A stretch of DNA of 64,000 bases. Source: Glandiceps talaboti (Eukaryota; Hemichordata; Enteropneusta; Spengelidae). Positions 43,287 through 56,700 of the stretch are shown here, piece by piece. The stretch covers positions 193,501 to 257,500 of the forward strand of contig NC_135564.1 in the NCBI RefSeq assembly GCF_964340395.1. The letters run 5' to 3'. Numbering within the stretch: position 1 is the stretch's first letter; each line of letters starts with the position of its first letter. The notes beneath the pieces were generated by a model. It made no database searches, was not told where the DNA came from, and saw nothing but the letters and a program-made list of their open reading frames with translations. The translations under genes and the position numbers were made by a program.

Positions 43287-46200
43287 TGTGTCTGTGGTCT
43301 ACTTACCCTGGCATGGTCTAGTTTCCCATATATCAGCTGGACAGTGTTCTTCTTTCATGGAATAAGGTGTCAGTGCTGCTTTAGATCTGGTTTGAATACT
43401 TGGGATGTTGTCTGTAAATAAGACAGTTGACAAAACACAAATCATGAAATGAACAACAAATCTTGATAAACTCCTTTCTAGTGTAAGTTTGCATCATTTC
43501 AAGTAACCAAACCAACCATTTCACAGATTGGAGTAAGTTGGCAAATAAACAACAGCTGATCTATCACGTGATTGACATAACAGTGTTGAGAAAAGGTCAG
43601 AGTTCATTATATTGGTATAAATAATAAATGTGGTGACAATATGTAGTTGTAAAACTTACCCACTGGTTTACCATCTATACATGTTTGGTGACAGGGACTC
43701 CAATCAGACCAACTACTTGTTTTACATTCCCCTGGACATGGTTGGACACAGTCTTGTTCCATCTACAATATCAATAAGGGCTTATAAATACTTACACTGA
43801 AATATGATTCATGGTACGTTAATAAACTATAGTTACAGGACACAGGTGAATCATGATGTGAGATGTATAGAGAAGAGAGGAGAGGAGAGGAGAGGAGAGG
43901 AGAGGGGAGGGGAGGGGAGGGGAGGGGAGGGGAGGGGAGGGGAGGGGAGGGGAGGGGAGGGGAGGGGAGGGGAGGGGAGGGGAGGAGAGGAGAGGAGGAG
44001 AGGAGAGGAGAGGAGAGGAGAGGAGAGGAGAGGAGAGGAGAGGAGAGGAGAGGAGAGGAGAGGAGAGGAGAGAAGAGAAGAGAAGAGAAGAGAAGAGAAG
44101 AGAAGAGAAGAGAAGAGAAGAGAAGAGAAGAGAAGAGAAGAGAAGAGAAGAGAAGAGAAGAGAAGAGAAGAGAAGAGAAGAGAAGAGAAGAGAAGAGAAG
44201 AGAAGAGAAGAGAAGAGAAGAGAAGAGAAGAGAAGAGAAGAGAAGAGAAGAGAAGGTCCCTTTATTGATAGGAGTATATTTCAAACTTGCCTGCATCATT
44301 TCAAATCCTTTCTGCATTACAGCTTGGTTACTATGATAATCCTTGTTGCCATAGCAATAGTCATGATCAACATTTGTTCCATCTGTCTGCTGGCATGTGA
44401 CATTACGTTTTCTGATACCACAACCACAATCCCCCTCCTACAGTGATAAGAAATATAATTCATATAAATCCTGTGTCACTAGAAGACATAATTCATGTAA
44501 TGGCTACCAGGTAGGTATACATGGATATGCCACAGGAGGGCATTGTTTGCAATGACAACATTCTTGACACTCAAATTCTGCCACAAGTGGGTAATAGTTA
44601 ACACCATATTATTACAGCTGTAATTTCACTACTCTGCCACAAGACAGTCAGTCATCACTCTTCAAAAAGCTTTAGGGTAGTGCAATTCACATATGCTCTA
44701 TTTGAAGGGTGAAGGTAAACAAGGTATGGTATGGTTAGACCTTTCATATGAGTGTTCCTGAAAAATTCAATACAAAATATACATGTTGAAACTTACAATT
44801 GATGGGTACAAGAATTCATGCTCTGAATGTTTTGAACACATTGAACAACTTACCTCAACTTTACAACTACTCCATTCACTAATTGTCCAATGATAGCATG
44901 GTTCTAGTACACATGGTTTATGTTGTGTCATATTTGTTGGACATTGTCTACCAAACTCATTGGGTTCTCGTACTACATGTCGATTTCTAAAGGTCACACC
45001 TACAACAAAGACAAGACTTTAAGACATGTAACCATGGAAATTCAAGTGTTTGTCATTGCTAAATATAAGCATACATATAGAATATGATCATTTTTGTAAT
45101 GTACACAGAAGGTGTTAAGATGCAATGCTATGCGAACATACCCTGGCACATGAAGGCTGAAGGACCTTCAATAACTTCCACATGATTGTTTATAGTGAAC
45201 TACAGAGGCAATGAGGTGGGTATAACCTTTATTGAAAAGATCGCAACAACTTTTACTTTGGGAGACTGGCTGATTGCTGTCTTGGTGTTACTTGTATTAA
45301 TGGAATGAAGTTTCCATCATTTCAAAAGAGCACTTTGACTTTATATCGATAAACATCAGTGTGACCCCTATCACGTATACTATTGCTCTGGAAGTATAAT
45401 GCCAATCCCACTATTAAATGTTCACTTTTATTACAAAAACGCTTATGCATGCATCTGAACACCTCAGCGGACCAAAATGACCAGGTGGACATCTGACAAT
45501 CCATTGGTCAATCTACATGTGATACATACCTTCATATCCACATGTATGTGAACACTTGGACCACAATGACCAGGTGGACATCTGACAATCCATTGGGCAT
45601 TCAACATGACAGTCTTCTAAGCGATGTTTTGGTTTGTGGTTGGTCGCAAACTGAAACAGAATTGAGAGAAAGTAAGTAGTGGTTTGTTGCCTGTCACACA
45701 ATCATTTGATATGGTAATGATTTTCTATTACCTTTGCTTTCCAAGAATTCTTAAAAGTGGTGTATACAGCTTTTCACACATGATAACATATGGTGGCCTG
45801 ATTGATGACAGAAACTTATCTATATATGCATATTTTAAACCCAATGTTTGAATCCCATGGTATCGGATTAGTATTATCTTAACAGTGGCACCATAGAGAC
45901 TATAGGATCATTCTGCCGTTCAGGACAACATTTTTCAACAGCTCTAGATCTCTCTGGCAGATAAATGGGTTTTTTTTTTCTAAATCCAATTTTAATCCAT
46001 ATCTGACATTAGCTTTTAAACTTATTCATGATTCTCTGACATTGATTGGTGAGTAAAAAATTGAAAATAAAATCAACATACTTCTTGGCATTTCTCCAGT
46101 GGTACACTCCTGTCATCACTTCTCACACAATCAAGCTCCCTTCGCTTTGTTCCTTTACCACAGAGGGCGCTATCTGGTAACTGACATGTCCCCCGGTCAG

Positions 46201-49200
46201 AGATACTCCATTCATAATCAAAGCAGCTGATGCTATCCATACATGGCTCAGTTTCATTGAGTGACTGACAAATAGAGTCTTCAGATTTACCATAACGTGC
46301 TATGTAGCGTAATCGACTTCGGTAATCAGTAGTGTCACATGGCTGGAAGTACATATACAGACACAAAGGATTCTTATCTTAAAACAATATTTCAATATTT
46401 TTGCTTGCTCAGTTGAACAGTGATCATTCTGACACTACATGTGTTGTATTTATATAGATACACACAAGTAGAAGTCATATTTGTTGTGTTGTGGACACTG
46501 CACTGAACATTTAATGTGATTTACAACATTCACAAATTTAAGACATTATTTCTGATGTATAAAATTATATTTTAAATTATATTTTAAATTATATGATTTT
46601 ACCAATAAGCATGTGTTTCTCATCTCTGTGTCTGGTTTGAACAAAAGCTGGCTAGCTATGACAAGAAATGGGTATGCACATATGGATTGATCTTTGTGCC
46701 AGGTTTGAAGAAAAGCTGGCTAGTTAAGGCAAGAAATGGCTATGCACATACGGAATGATGAAACTAAAAGCACCCCTTTTATTATAGTGCTTCCGGGCAG
46801 TTTTCATTCAAGGTTAAAGTCATTGTTATCTCACAGATTCAAGAAAACACAAAACTACACATATGTATACATACATGTGAACATAGAGACCAATCTGTCC
46901 AGTAACTGACAACACAATCACCAGGACAAGGTACAATACAACTTCTTGCACCATATGGTTGTTCTGCTTTATCACAGTAAGATTCATCAACTATTAGTTC
47001 TTCCTTGTCAGCTTGTTGTAGTACACATCTATGGGAAAGAAGTTTGTTAAGAAACATTCAGAAAAGTAATACCTTCTTTATTTATTGCTGGCTATTTCTA
47101 TTCCCAATTATTTGACACCTGTGATGATAGGAATCATTCTGATCTGAGGGAACTTTCTTCAGACTTTTTTCTTGATGGCTGTACGTATTACCTTTAATAG
47201 ATAAACCGTCTTTACTGTCTAGTGGGTTACCCCAGTACACAGAAGGGTTAAACTGTCTTTACTGTCTAGTGGGCTACCCCAGTACACAGAAGGGTTAAAC
47301 TGTCTTCACTGTCTAGTGGGCTACACCAGTACACAGAAGGGTTAAACTGTCTTTACTGTCTAGTGGGCTACCCCAGTACACAGAAGGGTTAAACTGTCTT
47401 CACTGTCTAGTGGGCTACCCCAGTACACAGAAGGGTTAAAACTTATCTTATTTCTTTGAAGTCAATCACTCTATACGATTTATCCTGCCTGTGAAAGGTG
47501 CTGTCCAGTCAGACATGATAGCGAAAGAAACAATGAGATCAAATTGCAGGAATGCAAATGTTACAAGAAATACTGAGTGCCCTTATCAATTAGTTACATC
47601 ATCATTGACCTTTTATTTCTCTATCAAAATGTTGCGGCAACATAATTATGAGCAAACTACCTGACAAATACCTGTAGTGTGTGCTTTTTAAAATAGAATA
47701 TTTCGTATAAAGTTTGAATTAATGATAATGCATGCATACCAAGAATGCAACGCTCACCAACCACTGTGTACATTTCATACTTACTTGACTGTTCATAGCT
47801 GTATACCATGACCACAATTGTCATCAACCAATGTGTACATTTCATACTTACTTGACTGTTCTTAGCTGCATACCACAACCACAATTGTCATCAACCAATG
47901 TGTACATTTCATACTTACTTGACTGTTCTTAGCTGCATACCACGACCACAATTGTCATCAACCAATGTGTACATTTCATACTTACTTGACTGTTCATAGC
48001 TGCATACCATGACCACAATTGTCATCAACCAATGTGTACATTTCATACTTACTTGACTGTTCTTGGCTGCATACCACGACCACAATTGTCATCAACCAAT
48101 GTGTACATTTCATACTTACTTGACTGTTCTTCGCTGCATACCATGACCACAATTGTCATCAACCAATGTGTACATTTCATACTTACTTGACTGTTCTTAG
48201 CTGCATACCATGACCACAATTGTCATCAACCAATGTGTACATTTCATACTTACTTGACTGTTCTTAGCTGCATACCATGACCACAATTGTCATCAACCAA
48301 TGTGTACATTTCATACTTACTTGACTGTTCTTAGCTGCATACCATGACCACAATTGTCATCAACCAATGTGTACATTTCATACTTACTTGACTGTTCTTA
48401 GCTGCATACCAAGACCACAATTGTCATCAACCACTGTGTACATTTCATACTTACTTGACTGTTCTTAGCTGCATACCACGACCACAATTGTCACCAACCA
48501 CTGTGTAGATTTCACATTCCTTCCAGTGTTCAGCTACCCATACATATCGACTACAGTCACTGTAACAAGGGACTTTCTGCTCTACCTGTGAAGAGACAAG
48601 CACATAGTAACCATCTTAACCATCACAATGTCAAAATAAATGCTACTAGTAACTTTTAATGTCCAGAAAAAAACCATGGCAACTCAGTTTATGTCCCTTT
48701 ACCAGTTTCCTCTATTTCGAGTGCTAAATACATTAGGAACCAACAAGCATATTGAGGGGGGGGGGGGGGGGGGGGGGTTGTATTTGGCAAGTACACTATG
48801 TCTATTTGATGGTCCTAACATACCTTATTATTATCATCTATATGTGAACATTGTCTTCCCCCATTGTGAGATCTTTCCTTCAGATACTGATATCTAGTTT
48901 TCATACCAGTACCACAAGATTTAGAACATTCTGTCCATGCAGTCCATCCACTCAGCTTACAATCCATAGGACAAGGAATCTCACAAAATTCTTCCATAAA
49001 CTCTGCAAAACAAAATAACACAACACAAATGTCGTGAAATCAGAATATGACAGAAATTTACAAAGTTAATATGCATATATGAAATTAGAGTCTATCTGTC
49101 TTTTCCAGCCATTAACAAACAACAAATGAACAATTGAATAATCTCCTAAATAATATTTCTTGAACTATTTCAAATTTCAATTCAAGGTTGAAATCTACTG

Positions 49201-50713
49201 TACATTGAGAGTCTGCATAACGACAGTTAAAGTGTTCATATTTTGAATGTTTCATTGCAAGTTATTTTGATACTCATTACATGTAATAAAAACTCTATTA
49301 AAAGCTGTAATTTTGATTCATACTGAGAAATCTTTAATCAAAGTATGCGCAACATCAACATTTTCTAAAACGATTGAAAGTTATTACTGAACATGAAAAA
49401 CTTGATCAACTTACCAACACCATATTCTAATCCACAATAAGATTTGGCAACAATCTTTTTATTTTGATCGATACAAACAACTCTTTTAAATCTCAGTCCT
49501 TCACCACAACCTTTGTCCATGGTTTCCTTGACAATATCCCCAGCATAATGATCTTGTGACTGTGTAGGGAGTAGACAATCTGACCATTCTCCTATTGGTA
49601 CTAAAGTATATGCTGGACAACTGCAGATTTCAGACTCTGAGTCAGGATATAGTCTGGTATTTTGACAATCCTCTCGACGACGACTTGGACCTAAAATATG
49701 ACAATTAAAAGAATATCTTGCAAATCCTCTAATCTTATTAACTAGCTTTTATAGTACAAGTGAATACTAGTGGGTATACAATCTATCCAATAAGATGTCT
49801 TTTACAAGTTCTCTGCCTAACACATTCCATGGTACATTTACCAAACTTGAACCTGGGTATACTGTCTACCAATGAACACAGTGGTAGCACTTACCCATAA
49901 GATGTCTTTTACATGTTCTCTGCCTAACATATTCCATGGTACATTTACCAAACTTGAACCAGGGTATACTGTCTACCAGTGAACACAGTGGTAGCACTTG
50001 CCAATAAGATGTCTTTTACATGTTCTCTGCCCAACATATTCCATGGTACATTTACCAAACTTAGACCAAAATTAAGGTTTAGTGTTTATCAGTGAACAAA
50101 GTAGCAACACTTACCCACAAGACGTCGTTTGCGAGTTCTCTGCCCAACACATTCCATAGTACATTTACCAAACTTAGACCAAGATGACATGACACAGTCT
50201 TCTGGACAATGAATCCTACATGTCTGTACAAACACTGGCATGGCTTCCGCATACTTCAAACACAAATTCATATTGACTGTCATTCCATCATCTCGTAAAC
50301 AGGAAATATCTGAAACAGTTACACAATATAATATAATTATTATGTTATGATAATCATCTCAAAACCAGGAAATATCTGTAAAGGTTACACAATATATATA
50401 ATATAATTATTATGTTATGATAGTCATCTCATAAACATGAAATATCAGTAATAGTTACATTACAGAACAGCAAGTTTAGAATTTCAGATATTGAAAGATG
50501 TCACTGAAGATGTATATAAATACAATTTTGTTAATGTATGTTATCTTTATAATGTCCAATGAGAGAAATAAACCCTGGTTTACTAAATGAATAATCAATC
50601 ACTGTCTTCTATTGCAGAATAGTAGGAAATTTTAAAATATTATCAAAATTCTTGAAATAATATAATATCCCAGACAATGGCAGTCAATCACTCAAATACT
50701 CAGTTCATCAATT

Positions 50714-50765
<52 letters not shown>

Positions 50766-53700
50766 CATGCTTAGATTTTCAATATAAAATTGAAATTTGT
50801 ATTATAAGGCAAAAACATAGAGTGAGTTACGTCTAGAGCTCAAGCTAAGACAATTAAAAACAGTTTGATTTGCATTTTACCCCTTGTCTGTAATCCATCT
50901 CCACATCTGCGTTCTTCATCTGGTTCACCACCAGATCTTTCATCATAGGGTAGTATACATTCGTTCCAATTTGACATTACCCAATGATAACTATAACATA
51001 CTGGTAAGTTTTCACAATCTCTTTCTTCATATAATGTATCTGGACATTCCTGACCACTTGGTGTACCATGTTGTAGTATATATCGTCTTCTATTTTGTTT
51101 GGTAATTAATTCCTCTCCTAGAAATTAACATATCAAGTGATTTTACACCTGGCAATTAACACAACATTGTCTTTATTTGGAGTAGCTATACCAATCATAC
51201 ATTACTTGAACCACTTTTACTCCTACAAAAGAAACATGTCCAACTTCTAACTTTTTCAGATTATCAAACACATTCTGTACCTCTTTTCAATCAGCTCTAA
51301 ATACTGGATATCCATAAACTCTGTAAGCTCCAAACATGTTTGTCTATGACTTACAAAATAACCGCTATACTCATAACCTTAACCACTACATTACTAATTT
51401 TCTACCCTATAGCTACCCTAACAGATCAACCCTCAGTTGTAACCTTTCAATGCCAAAGGTTAACCTTACAATACATCAGAAAAATTTCAAGTATGCTTTA
51501 AACCAAGCAATGAAACTCCCTGCCAACTACACTTAAGAACATACATAAACGATATGAATTTAAGAAATCAATGAAGTCACATCTTTTTCCACATTGATTG
51601 TCATTTCACCATTGCTGTAAATATGTCAGTATCTTTCTGTGTGTTGTCATAGATTTCGTTTGTTTTGGTTTTCCATTCTGGTTGTTTGATACCCTTTGTG
51701 TCATCATTTGTTTAGTATTGTTCATTTGTAATAGTTTGTATACAAATGTCAATAAGTATGTGTATTTGATTATTTATCACATAAATACATGCATATCTTC
51801 TACTGTGTGATGTCAAACAGGGGGTGATTTCAGAGCATATCACCCCTGTTCTACCGGAACTTTTTTTGCTCACGCTACGATCAAGTTATCGTAATAATAA
51901 TGTTCTTTCAAAATGTAAATACACACATTACATACATCCTTGAGTTTTATGCGTAGAGGTTCCTTTATTTGTATTTAATAGATTTGATATATTTTATCCA
52001 AAAATCATGTAGATTATGGCAATATTTATGGAGCAACGGTAAGCTTACTTCCAATTTAACGTTGAACTCTGTGCTCCGAACTTACACATTCCGAGCGAAT
52101 AAAATAAAAATGACGGAACAAAAGTTGCATTCAGACAATCTTTACCTACATTTCGAAACTAAATTTGATATGACACGTACATCTCAAGGCTACAATAGAT
52201 AACTTTGATTGAGAACCACGGCTCGAATTTGTATTGTAATGTATCATGTTTTCTTTTTTTTCATTGTTGGTTTCTCTTCTTGTGATGGCTTAATAAATAA
52301 ATAAATAACTAAAATTAGTCCACGAAAAATACTTGGCATGACGTCAAACTAACATTGATTTTGTGGGATTATATATATTTATTCATCATTGATATGTATG
52401 CCTTGTATTCAATTACTTCCCATTTTTGCCAGGACCATGGACTCGATTGGTCCCAAGTGAACTATTTGCATGGTCCTCACCAGAACATTTTCTTATTAAT
52501 GATATTTTCATTTTGTATTGTTATTATCTTATGTTTCTGGTGGAAATAAATTCAATTCAATTCATTCAATGTGTTACATAAGAGGAAACAATGCCTGGAT
52601 CTTTCAGGCTATATGTACAATAATATAGTGTGCACAAATTGTAGTCAGGATTATTCTTTTATGAAACTTCACAAGAGCTGTCAGTGAATGACAATGTTTG
52701 AAGATAGTCACTTAAAACATTTTCATTCACTGACAGCTGTTTCCATTTTCTAAGACAATGACAGATGAGGTGTATACAGTATATCAATTCATTTACCTGT
52801 AACCTTTTACCTCAGGAGTCACAACTCACCTGGTTTACAAGTAACAGGGCATGGAGTCCATTTGCTGAATTTAGTTACAATACAGTCTGTAGCACAAGGA
52901 ACTTGGCATGGCTTTTCAGAATCTGGTTTGGCACTCTTCAAACATCTAGGTGACAAATAGAGTGTAATCTCAGTATTTATGTTATCAATGGAAGGGTAAA
53001 ATCAGCATTTTCAGTAGTCTGTAACATATGCCACGACTGGGCGCCCTCACACATTGACCAACCCCTTCAGGAACAAGGCCAATGAGGGACGAATGACACA
53101 GTGCATCTTGAATACAGTCTACATTTTCAGTATCAGCTTACAGCACAAGTAGAACTCCTGCATTAATATGAACAGTTCTCTCAGAGGGTTGCTATCATTA
53201 CCAGATTACTAATGATAATACAAATGAAGAGCAGAGGAAAAACAAAAGAAACACAAGTTGTGAGGTTGAGGGCAGCATACAACAGAAATAGGAATGCATG
53301 ACTGTAGATACTAAGGTAGTGTACAAGTACAACATACTGAAACCAGTGAAATGTGAACAAGCTGGGTGGGACTTTGTTAAAAATAGTTGTTAATTAGTAC
53401 ATGACTTTTATGAGTGCTTTACTGCTTTAATATCATTTTCTTATTTTTCATATTTAAGATGTCATATAATAATGTTTACTGTTTCTGTGCTGTACTTCAA
53501 GTTCCTATGTGATTATGTTTAATAAATAATTGATACAGAAGTAACTGAGATGAAATATGAAGAGTTTTAAAAAATACCAACATAAAATATGAATGAGCTG
53601 GTACATTTGATGGGAATGGATTATGACAGATTACAAGAAGGGAATGGATTCTGGTGGATTACATGATGGGAATGGATTATGACGGATAAATGAAGGGTTT

Positions 53701-56700
53701 GATATCCCAGACATGAAATACTATATCCTGTTGGTAACTTACTTTCTGTCTGGCATCTGTTTATCACCATCTGCCTTACTACAGTAGACTAGTCTAGACT
53801 TCATTCCATGTCCACACATACCGTCCTCTAGATCAATGACAACAGTACTATTTGTAGGTGTGCTATCTTCCAGACAGTCTCCCCATGGACCACTCCTCCA
53901 TGTAAAGGCATTACATGAATCTTCATTACATTTCCTCTCTTCTTTGAGTTCTTCCTTTTTAGGACAGGCCTTACCATCTGAAACACATTAATTTCATATG
54001 TTTAATGCCTGAATTCCAACAGTTCACCTAGTACTAGAGATATGTAAGTGAACAGCATCTTATCTGCACAAGTTGTGAAAATACTGAATTGCTTGTATCA
54101 AACTATCATGCATCTTTTAAATGTTAAAGTTCAGTCAGACTTATTTATGTCGTTAGTACACTACTGCTATCAACTCTTTCATTTGTTGATAAAACAGCAC
54201 CTCAGGAACTTACGCAACTTTGAAATCTTGTAAAAGAAGCCCTACTGCACTTGACATGTGTTCAGTCATTTTGGGGCTTTCCTGTAAGGGTGTATTTGTG
54301 GGGGGAAAAAACCTTTTGTGCTAACATCACAAATACCCTAATTTCTTTGACTTGACAAATACAACACATGTCAAATGATTTTTGGAGCTATACATTTTAG
54401 ATAAACACACAATGTATGTATGTCAATACACATAATGGTAATATCATGATAAACTGTTTGAAATTATCATAATAATCCGTTTCAAATTATCAAGATAATC
54501 TCAGTGTTTGACATTATCAAGATAATCTGTTTGAAATTATCATAATAATCCGTTTGAAATTATCAAAATAATCTCAGTGTTTGAAATGATCAAGATAATC
54601 TGTTTGAAATTATCATAATAATCTGTTTGAAATTATCATAATAAACTGTTTGAAATTATCATGATAATCTGTTTGAAATTATCAAGATAATCTGTTTGAA
54701 ATTATCATAATAATCTGTTTGAAATTATCAAGATAAACTGTTTGAAATTATCATAATAAACTGTTTGAAATTATCAAGATAATCTCAGTGTTTGACATTA
54801 TCAAGATAATCTGTTTGAAATTATCATAATAACCTGTTTGAAATTATCAAGATCTATTCTCACCAGGAGCATGTAAGCAGGATGGTATACATCCAATACG
54901 AATACTATGAACACCTGTTTGAAATTGTCACATCTTATAATTTACTGACCGGGTGCATTGTATGCCAGGATGTTTCTATATCTTGTCTGTAGTCCAGTTG
55001 TTTCATTCTTCTGTACACAGTCTTTAGAGCATTCGGTCCATGATGTCCACTCTGCTACCACACAGTCATCTGGACATGGTACATGGCAGTTCATTTCTCT
55101 CCAAGGCCTTGGGCCTACCAAGTCACACAATTCTTTATCTACTTCTTCCTGTATTGTAAACATGAATTCAGTGACAAGAATTGAGAACAGTGGACATACT
55201 TCACACTACATACTCATTTGTATTTAAGCTAAGGAGTTAGGGTAAGTGTTGTGTTAGAGATTAGCATAGGGTTAAATTTCCTAGCATAAACCTGGTTGGC
55301 AAGAATGGACAACAGTAAATTGATATATTTTATTCAAGCTCGGGACTTAGTTTTAAGGTTAGGTTCAGGATAGAAATAGGACTGACTCCCTAGCATAAAA
55401 CTGATTTCTATATTGGCAACACTTAATACCTATAATGTAAAACAGTGGACAGACAGTACATTTATTGTGGTATATATTTGTATTCAAGTTAAAGAGTTAG
55501 TTATGTCAGGATATGAATAGAAATAGACCACCTAGCATAAAGCTGAATTGTATCATCTGAAATGACACTTTACTACATTTGTTTCCATGCAGCTTGTGAA
55601 CACAAACATTTTCAACATCCAGTGTTCATAGGAAATTAAGATACCAAACTATTGACTCACAACTATTTCCTTTCATCTGTCAAAGTTTAGTGTAGTTTGT
55701 ATATTTCCCAATTTCCTGTGATACAATGATTCACAAGAAAAGTAATTTGGTCTTATCATTTCATTTAAGACAATTAATTTGGCATACATTCAACAAAAAT
55801 CTGTCAATCACTAGTGGATGAACGTTGTGAGTTGAGGAAAAAAGGTAGATATTACACTCACCCCATCTACATCTACACAGAAAACAGGTCTCAATATTTT
55901 ACCACGTCCACATTTTTTGTTAGCTCTCTCTATCATACATCGACTTGCTTCACCAATAAACCAATAGAAACAAATTGGTTCTTCACATGACCTGCTCTCC
56001 ACCAATGGGGAACAAGGAAGTCCATGATGTAATGGATGTTGAATAACTTTCCTTGATCTACTCCGTTGACCTGCAATAAAGTTCAAATATTAATGATCTG
56101 ACAGTAGATGTAACTCTTTGCTTTGTATGGTATATCCAATACCATTCTTCTCCTACAAGGGCTAAATTTTATCAAGAAGATGACAGAGCAAAGAATGCAT
56201 TCTAAAGAACTCCCTACACTTACTTCATAAAAAAATTATTTACAAAGGTAAAAATCTTCTAATTAGCATTTACAGTGCAAATATTTTTTTTTTCAATTGT
56301 CTTTCATTGGATCATACCTATCTAATGAGAAAGGAAATACATTTACAAATCTGTGAGATGGTGATTGGTGATTGAGCCACTGAAAAGAGTACACTAGTCC
56401 TTGAGTATACAAAAATGAAAGTTTTGTAGTGATTTGGTGATACTAAGTTGATAAGTTATATTTAGCACAGAATGAGATTCTACATTCATTCAATCAACGG
56501 AAGAAATTCTATAGAGGGTATGATCCAGCCAAAGTTGAAGGTAAAGTTTAACAGCTTAGAAATAATTGTCAGAAGCATCCTGACAATACAATCTATGTAA
56601 TAAACATTAAATATCTATCACTAAGTATTTATTAAACTTGCAGCTATAACTTGAAGTGTTTTTTCATAAGTTTGTTCTTATTTTTAATTTGTTTATGTTA

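Noticed and set aside
42908-44336. Cys-Val, Arg-Glu and Ser-Leu repeat ORFs
   Set aside because: Translations of GT and GAGAA microsatellites inside THSD7 introns.
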